The notes beneath the pieces are model-generated. The model was given only the letters and a program-made list of their open reading frames with translations. It had not been told where the DNA came from and did no database searches. From Planctomycetota bacterium (lineage in GTDB: Bacteria; Planctomycetota; Planctomycetia; Gemmatales; Gemmataceae), in contig VGXS01000002.1 of NCBI GenBank assembly GCA_016873225.1, positions 1 to 64,000 of the forward strand: 64,000 nt of DNA, in the 5' to 3' direction. The position numbers and the translations under genes are program-made. Shown here piece after piece: positions 58,776 through 64,000 of this stretch (positions are counted from its first letter, which is position 1; each line of letters starts with the position of its first letter).

Positions 58776-61292
58776 TCATCGGAAGAATCCGAGCCAGAAC
58801 TGGAACATCTGTTCGCGGTCGGTCTGGGCCTTCACGATCGGGAAGCCGAAGTCGAGCGCGATGGGCACCGGCCCCATCATCGGCACCACGAAGCGGGCGC
58901 CAACACCGGCGCTCACCCGATAGTTCTCGATCTTGCTGATGTCGGGTTCCACCGTACCGCTGTCGACGAAGCCCACAAGATAAACCTGATCGTTGGCCAT
59001 GACGGGAACCTGGTATTCCAGCGAGTTCAGGAACATGAAGTCGCCACCGACCATGAATCCGTTCTCGTTGGGGCTCACGCCTCGGAAGCTGAAACCTCGA
59101 ATCGAGCGGAATCCACCAGCGAAGTAACGCTCATAGACGGGGGTGTTGTCACCCGCCCAGGAAAACTGGCTGCGAAACGCCAGAACATGCCGACCGGAAC
59201 CGTCGGCCCGCTCATAGGTGGTGAAGTATTTGTTCAATTCAATGTTCACCAACGGGAAGTCAAACTCGCCGAAGGCTTGCTCGAAGCTGGCGTCGATAAG
59301 GCTTCCCTCGGTGGCCCGAAGGAAACTGTCACGGCTGTCCCGGGTCACGCCAACCTTGACTCCTGTCAGGAAGTTGTAGCCTTCCACCGATGTGTAGGCG
59401 GGAGGCGCGCCGGCGGGGACCTGAAACACCCCGATGTTCTCAACACGCACCGAGCCGTTGAGAGACCAGTACTGGTTCAGCCGTCGGCCCAAGGTGAATC
59501 GGGCGCCCAGCCTTTCCTCGGTGTATTCGAGGTAGTTGCGGGTGAAGTAATAACCGCTGACGCCAAAGCTCCACGGGCTGTCAAAAAGGAATGGCTCGCG
59601 GAAGCTGATGCTGTACCTCTGGAGCTGGTTTCCAGGCACTGCCTCGATCCGGAATTCCTGGCCGGCTCCTCGGAAAGCTCCGCCGCTGATGAGGTCGTCA
59701 AGGCTGGTGGGCAGGCGGGCGATGTCAAAGTTCCGCTCGTTGAGCACGATGCTGCCGTTGAGGCCGGCGTCCGAGTTGACTCCAACGCCAAACAGGAGGC
59801 TGCCCGTGGTTGTTTCCTGCACCTGCACCAAGAGGTCCTTGAATTCGCTGTCATTCTCGGGGTCAAGCACCGTCACCGTGGGCCTGACATCGCCGTTGGT
59901 TTCAAAGATGTTGAGCTTGGCGAGATTTCGCTCGGCCACCCTGATGTCGGGGTAGGTGAGAACCTGGCCGGAATAAAGAGGCACCTGCCTGAGGATCACA
60001 TTCTGCTTCGTGCGCTCATTGCCCACGATGATGATCTGGCCCACGCGGGCCGGCTGCCTCTCGGCGACTTCGTACTGAAGGCGCACGAGACCCGGTGTTT
60101 CGGGCATGTACACGGGAGTGGGGGTGACCCTGGCCTCGCGGCCCATGTACCCGATGTAGTCCTCAATGGCGCGCTTGTCGGTATTGACCCGCGTCTCGCT
60201 GTAATACTGTCCCGCCTTGACCTTGGATAACTGCTCAAGCTGCTCGGAGGGGACAGAACGGGCATTCACCACCTGGGGTGCGCCTTCCACCGTGTAGCGA
60301 AGCCCCTCCCGCACATGGAAGACAAGGTCGACCTCGCGGCCGTCGGGGGTCCACCGCAATTCCCGGCCCACCTTGGCGTCAAGGAAACCGTGCGACTTGT
60401 AATACTCCTCGAGCTTGAGGATGTCGTTGTCGGCGAGCGCCGCGTTGAACTTTCCGCCAAAAAGTCCGAGGAACTTCTTGGAAGACTGGACATGCGTGGC
60501 CAACACTCCGCCCGAGACGAAATTCTGCCCCTCGAAGGCGATGCTGCGCACCTTGACAACCGGCCCCTCGGTGATGTTGAAGATCACCTCGGTGTCGCCG
60601 GCTTCGCCACCCTTGAGCAACTCGCAGTTGGCGAAAGGTCGGCCCAACTCGTTGTAGCGCCTCACGATCGCCTGGCAGGCAAGCTTGTTGGCCATCGGAC
60701 TCAGGGGCCGGCCCTTGCTGATCATCGTGATCTGGTTCAGTTCGTCTTCCCGGATGTGCTTGGCACCCTGGTAGCTGACGCTCTGGATGACGCTTGGAAA
60801 ATCCTTGATCAGGAAATAGACCGTCACCCGGCCGTCCTGCAGGTTTTCCAACCGCGGATCGACGCTGGCAAACTGCTTGGTCGCCATCAGTTTGCGGACA
60901 TCTTCCTGAACCAGGTGCGATGTGAACTCAACGCCTGGCTTGGTCTTGAGCTGGGACATGATGTTCTGCGTCGAGACATGGCGGTTGCCTTGGACAACCA
61001 CATCAGCCACCAGCACCTTCGCCTGGCCCGGGTCGCCCGGCCGGGGAGGTTGCGCGGAAGCGGGAGGAACCGGACGCAGGGGAGACGGCCCGGGAGCGCG
61101 TTCGGGCGGCACACCCATGGAAACACCCGGGGAAGTGATCGGACCGGCCCCGACGCCTCCCGGCAGAAGGGGCGGCCCACCCGATTGTGCCACGGCATTG
61201 CCGGCAAGGGTTGTCGCCAGAAGCAACCGCAATCCAAGACGCAAGGCGCCCGGATCGATCATTCGGCGCGAAATTGGCCCGCTTCGTTCCAT
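58776..61292 (-). CDS. bamA: outer-membrane protein assembly factor BamA
   Basis: This 838-residue protein has an N-terminal signal (LGLRLLLATTLAGNAVAQ) and a Pro/Gly-rich linker. A series of POTRA domains follows (AKVLVADVVVQGNRHVS marks the first), then a beta-barrel with VRGF-like FRSIRGFSFRGV and a C-terminal MFQFWLGFFR, aromatic at the end as needed for barrel insertion. It inserts beta-barrel proteins into the outer membrane. It is transcribed toward the structured repeat. Confidence 0.93.
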   Translation of the reverse strand: MERSGPISRRMIDPGALRLGLRLLLATTLAGNAVAQSGGPPLLPGGVGAGPITSPGVSMGVPPERAPGPSPLRPVPPASAQPPRPGDPGQAKVLVADVVVQGNRHVSTQNIMSQLKTKPGVEFTSHLVQEDVRKLMATKQFASVDPRLENLQDGRVTVYFLIKDFPSVIQSVSYQGAKHIREDELNQITMISKGRPLSPMANKLACQAIVRRYNELGRPFANCELLKGGEAGDTEVIFNITEGPVVKVRSIAFEGQNFVSGGVLATHVQSSKKFLGLFGGKFNAALADNDILKLEEYYKSHGFLDAKVGRELRWTPDGREVDLVFHVREGLRYTVEGAPQVVNARSVPSEQLEQLSKVKAGQYYSETRVNTDKRAIEDYIGYMGREARVTPTPVYMPETPGLVRLQYEVAERQPARVGQIIIVGNERTKQNVILRQVPLYSGQVLTYPDIRVAERNLAKLNIFETNGDVRPTVTVLDPENDSEFKDLLVQVQETTTGSLLFGVGVNSDAGLNGSIVLNERNFDIARLPTSLDDLISGGAFRGAGQEFRIEAVPGNQLQRYSISFREPFLFDSPWSFGVSGYYFTRNYLEYTEERLGARFTLGRRLNQYWSLNGSVRVENIGVFQVPAGAPPAYTSVEGYNFLTGVKVGVTRDSRDSFLRATEGSLIDASFEQAFGEFDFPLVNIELNKYFTTYERADGSGRHVLAFRSQFSWAGDNTPVYERYFAGGFRSIRGFSFRGVSPNENGFMVGGDFMFLNSLEYQVPVMANDQVYLVGFVDSGTVEPDISKIENYRVSAGVGARFVVPMMGPVPIALDFGFPIVKAQTDREQMFQFWLGFFR

Positions 61293-61476
61293 GTGCCGGT
61301 CCCGTTGTTCCGCTCCCTCGGGAATTCCCGAAAGGACAAGGCCAATTAGGCTGGTGAATCACTCAAGTCAAGCGAACCTGACCGCAGGGGGGACATCAGC
61401 CCCTTGTGCGGAACCGCCGGGCTGAGAAGATAGGGACTTCACGAAATGGATTAAATTGCAAATATCGGCGGATTTC

Positions 61477-62484
61477 ATGACAACGGACGGCAAATTGGCC
61501 TTGGTTACCGGTGCGACGGGTTGCGTTGGCAGCCATGTGGTTGACGCCTTGTGCCAGCTGGGTTGGCAGGTTCGCGCCATGGCCCGTTCGATGGCCGGGC
61601 CTTACCCTTGGAATCCCAACCCAAGGGTGGAAGTAATGTTGGGCGATCTCACGAATGGCCCGCAATTAAGGGAGGCAGCCCAAGGGGTTCAAGCCGTTTT
61701 TCACTGTGCGGCGAAGGTAGGCGATTGGGGAGATGTGGAAGAATACCGGCTGGCGAATGTCGGAGGCACTCGACATCTTCTTGAATCCTTGGCAGGCAAA
61801 ACCCTCCAACGGTTTATTCATTTCAGCAGCCTCGGCATCTATGAAGCCAGGGACCATTATCAGACCGATGAATCAATATCGCCGCCAGAAAAACATATCG
61901 ACGGATATACCCAATCGAAGGTTGAATCTGAAAAGCTGGCCCTGTCTTTCGCCAAGGATGGCAAGGTTCCCGTCACGGTTGTCCGGCCCGGCTTCATCTA
62001 TGGCCCAAGGGACAGGACCGTTCTTCCCAAACTGGTGGACAACTTGAAGGCGCGGAGGTTGAAGTACCTTGGATCGAGCCGTCAGGCAATGAATTGCGTC
62101 TTCGTGCGCAACCTCGTCGATGCCAGCCTGCTGGCGCTCGAAAATCCCTCAGCGGTGGGTGAGGCGTTCAACATCACCGATGGTGAATCCATCAGCAAGA
62201 AGCGCTTCATCGAAGCTGTCGCGGATGGCTTCGGCGTTCCCAGGCCGGGGTGGATCAAGGTTCCCCTTTGGCTGGCCAAGCCTTTGGCCGCATGGATGGA
62301 GTCGGGGGCGCGCGCCCGGGGAGCCAAGGAACCCCCGTTGCTGACACAGGCGCGAGTGAAGTTCCTCGGCCTGAATCTGGACTTCAGCATCGCCAAGGCC
62401 CGACGCATTTTGGGCTATTCCCCCAAGTACCCTTTTAATGACGCCATTCGGGAAACGGTGGCCTGGTACCATTCTTCCAAGTAA
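61477..62484 (+). CDS. NAD(P)-dependent epimerase/dehydratase (extended SDR)
   Basis: From ATG at 61477 (GGCGGA upstream) it encodes 335 residues. It has LVTGATGCVGSHV for NAD(P) binding, the catalytic serine in FSSLGIYE and YTQSK for the YxxxK pair. The pattern resembles 3-beta-hydroxysteroid dehydrogenase/isomerase-type epimerases. The substrate is not known. The PfpI gene follows 44 bp later on the same strand. Confidence 0.9.
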   Translation: MTTDGKLALVTGATGCVGSHVVDALCQLGWQVRAMARSMAGPYPWNPNPRVEVMLGDLTNGPQLREAAQGVQAVFHCAAKVGDWGDVEEYRLANVGGTRHLLESLAGKTLQRFIHFSSLGIYEARDHYQTDESISPPEKHIDGYTQSKVESEKLALSFAKDGKVPVTVVRPGFIYGPRDRTVLPKLVDNLKARRLKYLGSSRQAMNCVFVRNLVDASLLALENPSAVGEAFNITDGESISKKRFIEAVADGFGVPRPGWIKVPLWLAKPLAAWMESGARARGAKEPPLLTQARVKFLGLNLDFSIAKARRILGYSPKYPFNDAIRETVAWYHSSK

Positions 62485-62528
62485 TAAAGCCCGTAATTGT
62501 TTTCCCAACTGACTCCGAGGAACCAGGC

Positions 62529-63059
62529 ATGGACCTGCGCGGCAAAAAAGTGGCCATCCTGGTGGAACAGCAGTATCAGGAAATGGAAGTTTGGTATCCG
62601 CACTACAGGCTCAAGGAAGCGGGCGCCTCATCCATTCTCGTCGGCCCCGAGGCCGGCAAGTCCTATCCCAGCAAGCTCGGATATCCCGCGGTCGCCGAAA
62701 AGGGAATCAGCCAGGTGAGCGCGGACGAATTCGACGGTGCCGTGCTACCTGGTGGCTTCGCTCCCGACTTCCTCCGCCGGTCACCCGCGATTGTCTCCTT
62801 CGTGCAAAAACTGCACGACCAAGGCAAGGTCTTGGCGGCGATCTGCCACGGGCCATGGATGCTTTGCTCAACCAACGCCCTTCGTGGCGGCCGCAAGGCC
62901 ACCTGCTTCTTCGCCATCAAGGATGATGTGGTAAACGCCGGGGCCAGCTATTCCGACGCCGAGGTCATCCGGGATGGAAACATCATCACCAGCCGCAAGC
63001 CCGATGACCTTCCCGCCTTCATGCGTGAAATGATGGCAGCCTTGGCCGAGCGCAAATAA
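62529..63059 (+). CDS. DJ-1/PfpI family protein
   Basis: This 176-residue protein has the nucleophile elbow AAICHGPWML with the catalytic Cys-His pair and the Glu in VAILVEQQYQEME. The length is normal for the family. Members act as glyoxalase-like or protein deglycase/chaperone-type enzymes; the exact role is not settled. GAGGAA precedes the ATG. It lies between the epimerase and xylA on the same strand. Confidence 0.92.
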   Translation: MDLRGKKVAILVEQQYQEMEVWYPHYRLKEAGASSILVGPEAGKSYPSKLGYPAVAEKGISQVSADEFDGAVLPGGFAPDFLRRSPAIVSFVQKLHDQGKVLAAICHGPWMLCSTNALRGGRKATCFFAIKDDVVNAGASYSDAEVIRDGNIITSRKPDDLPAFMREMMAALAERK

Positions 63060-63106
63060 CGAGTCCCGACCTTTTTCCTTTCCCGCGATTCCCAGGAGAA
63101 TTCCCG

Positions 63107-64000
63107 ATGCCCTCCCACGACTACGCCCCCACCCGCGACGACCGCTTCGCCTTCGGGGTCTGGTGCCTCCAGAACCGCGGCCGCGACCCGTTCGGCGATG
63201 TGACCCGGCGGGAGTTCCCGGCCCTTGAATGCATCAAGGGTTTGGCGCAACGCAACTGCTACGGGTTCGAATTCCACGACAACGACATCATTCCGTTCGG
63301 CGCGAGCGCGACCTTGCGCGACCAGATCGTCTCCGACATCAAGAAATTGATGGCCGACACCGGCATCAAGGCGACAATGGCCACCACCAACACCTTTTAC
63401 CACCCGGTGTTCAAGGATGGCGCCTTCACCAGCAGCGACCCGGCCGTGCGGTTGTTCGCCACGCAAAAAGTGATGCGTTGCATCGACCTCGCCGCGGAAT
63501 TCGGCACCGAGATCTTTGTTTTCTGGGGCGGCCGCGAAGGGGTCGAAGTGGACGCCAGCAAGGATCCCATCAGCGCCGCCGGCTGGTTCAGGGACAGCCT
63601 CAACTTCCTTTGCGAATATGTCCGATCCCAAGGCTACAAGATCAAGTTTTCCATCGAACCCAAGCCCAATGAGCCCCGGGGCGACCTGTTCCTGCCCACC
63701 GTCGGAAGCGTTCTCGCCTTCATCCAGACCCTGGCGCACCCCGGGATGGTCGGCATCAATCCCGAGACGGCTCACATCAAGATGGCGGGCCTCAATCCTT
63801 ACCACGAGTTCGCCCAGGCCCTCGACGCCGGAAAACTGCTCGATGTCCACCTCAACGGACAAAAGCCCCTTCGATTCGACCAGGACCTTACCTTCGGTTC
63901 CGATGACATCAAGGAGGCCTTCTACACGGTCAAGCTCCTCCTCGACCACAAGTACCAGGGCACCATCGGCTTCGACGCCCATCCCTACCGCACCGAATCC
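63107..64000 (+). CDS. xylA: xylose isomerase (3' end outside window)
   Basis: ATG at 63107 follows AGGAG; the frame is open for 298 codons to the window edge, so the C-terminus is missing. Class-I-type active-site motifs are present: FEFHDND (His54, Asp57 type), WGGREG, SIEPKPNEPR and GINPETAHIKMAGLN, with metal ligands in the last two and in DVHLNGQKPLRFDQD. It converts D-xylose to D-xylulose. Confidence 0.93.
   Translation, partial: MPSHDYAPTRDDRFAFGVWCLQNRGRDPFGDVTRREFPALECIKGLAQRNCYGFEFHDNDIIPFGASATLRDQIVSDIKKLMADTGIKATMATTNTFYHPVFKDGAFTSSDPAVRLFATQKVMRCIDLAAEFGTEIFVFWGGREGVEVDASKDPISAAGWFRDSLNFLCEYVRSQGYKIKFSIEPKPNEPRGDLFLPTVGSVLAFIQTLAHPGMVGINPETAHIKMAGLNPYHEFAQALDAGKLLDVHLNGQKPLRFDQDLTFGSDDIKEAFYTVKLLLDHKYQGTIGFDAHPYRTES

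Noticed and set aside
58746-60230. 494-codon plus-strand frame
   Set aside because: Antisense to bamA, whose minus-strand reading has clear POTRA and barrel motifs; no ribosome binding site and a shadow-like composition.

Overview
The window looks like a piece of a planctomycete chromosome, most likely of the Gemmatales/Gemmataceae kind (inference). The evidence is three separate loci of Planctomycete-specific cytochrome/DUF1549/1553/1592/1552/1501 surface genes, a subtilase carrying the planctomycetal extracellular motif (LEALETRLTPA), many Tat or Sec exported proteins, moderately high GC, and mostly short operons with AGGAG-type ribosome binding sites.

Layout. Positions 1-2985 look like the tail of an integrated island. 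They hold a truncated gene, a Fic protein with a row of palindromic operator-like sites at its start, a hypothetical gene, and the 3' half of a tRNA-Arg(CCG) gene that probably marks the attachment site. 3496-7645 is the first PSD (Planctomycete surface) operon (DUF1592-type plus DUF1552). 7646-8374 is a structured non-coding repeat whose relative sits at 57.9-58.7 kb. 8375-10261 has a C39-like peptidase gene broken by an in-frame stop and three small lipoproteins. 10460-14564 is an ECF sigma factor, its anti-sigma factor and a large exported protein. 14546-17220 has dapA, a HAD hydrolase and an SMP-30 protein. 17262-21995 is the second PSD operon, which runs into an FmdA-like amidase and the SMP-30 gene. 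22-34 kb is mostly housekeeping and stress functions: a pseudouridine synthase, a dicarboxylate symporter, a NagB-like protein, an operon with two photolyases and an SDR, NAD synthetase and PhzF. 34-39 kb holds a subtilase, tsaD and a TatD-like hydrolase.

39971-49026 is the most unusual part. An exported thioredoxin-like protein has an in-frame UGA exactly where the second cysteine of a CxxC motif would be (candidate selenoprotein, or a recent nonsense mutation). Next to it lies a tightly coupled six-gene minus-strand operon encoding a soluble FtsH-like AAA+ metalloprotease, a MoxR ATPase, a very large adaptor-like protein and three unrecognised proteins. It resembles the AAA+ (FtsH/MoxR, usually with vWA) ternary conflict-system class, but I see no vWA domain.

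49-64 kb holds a glutamine-amidotransferase-fold protein without its catalytic residues, a fasciclin protein, a PPC-domain surface protein, the third PSD locus (DUF1501 then DUF1549/1553), the second structured repeat, bamA, an epimerase, a DJ-1/PfpI protein and the 5' part of xylA. All functional calls come from reading motifs by eye; no database search was run.
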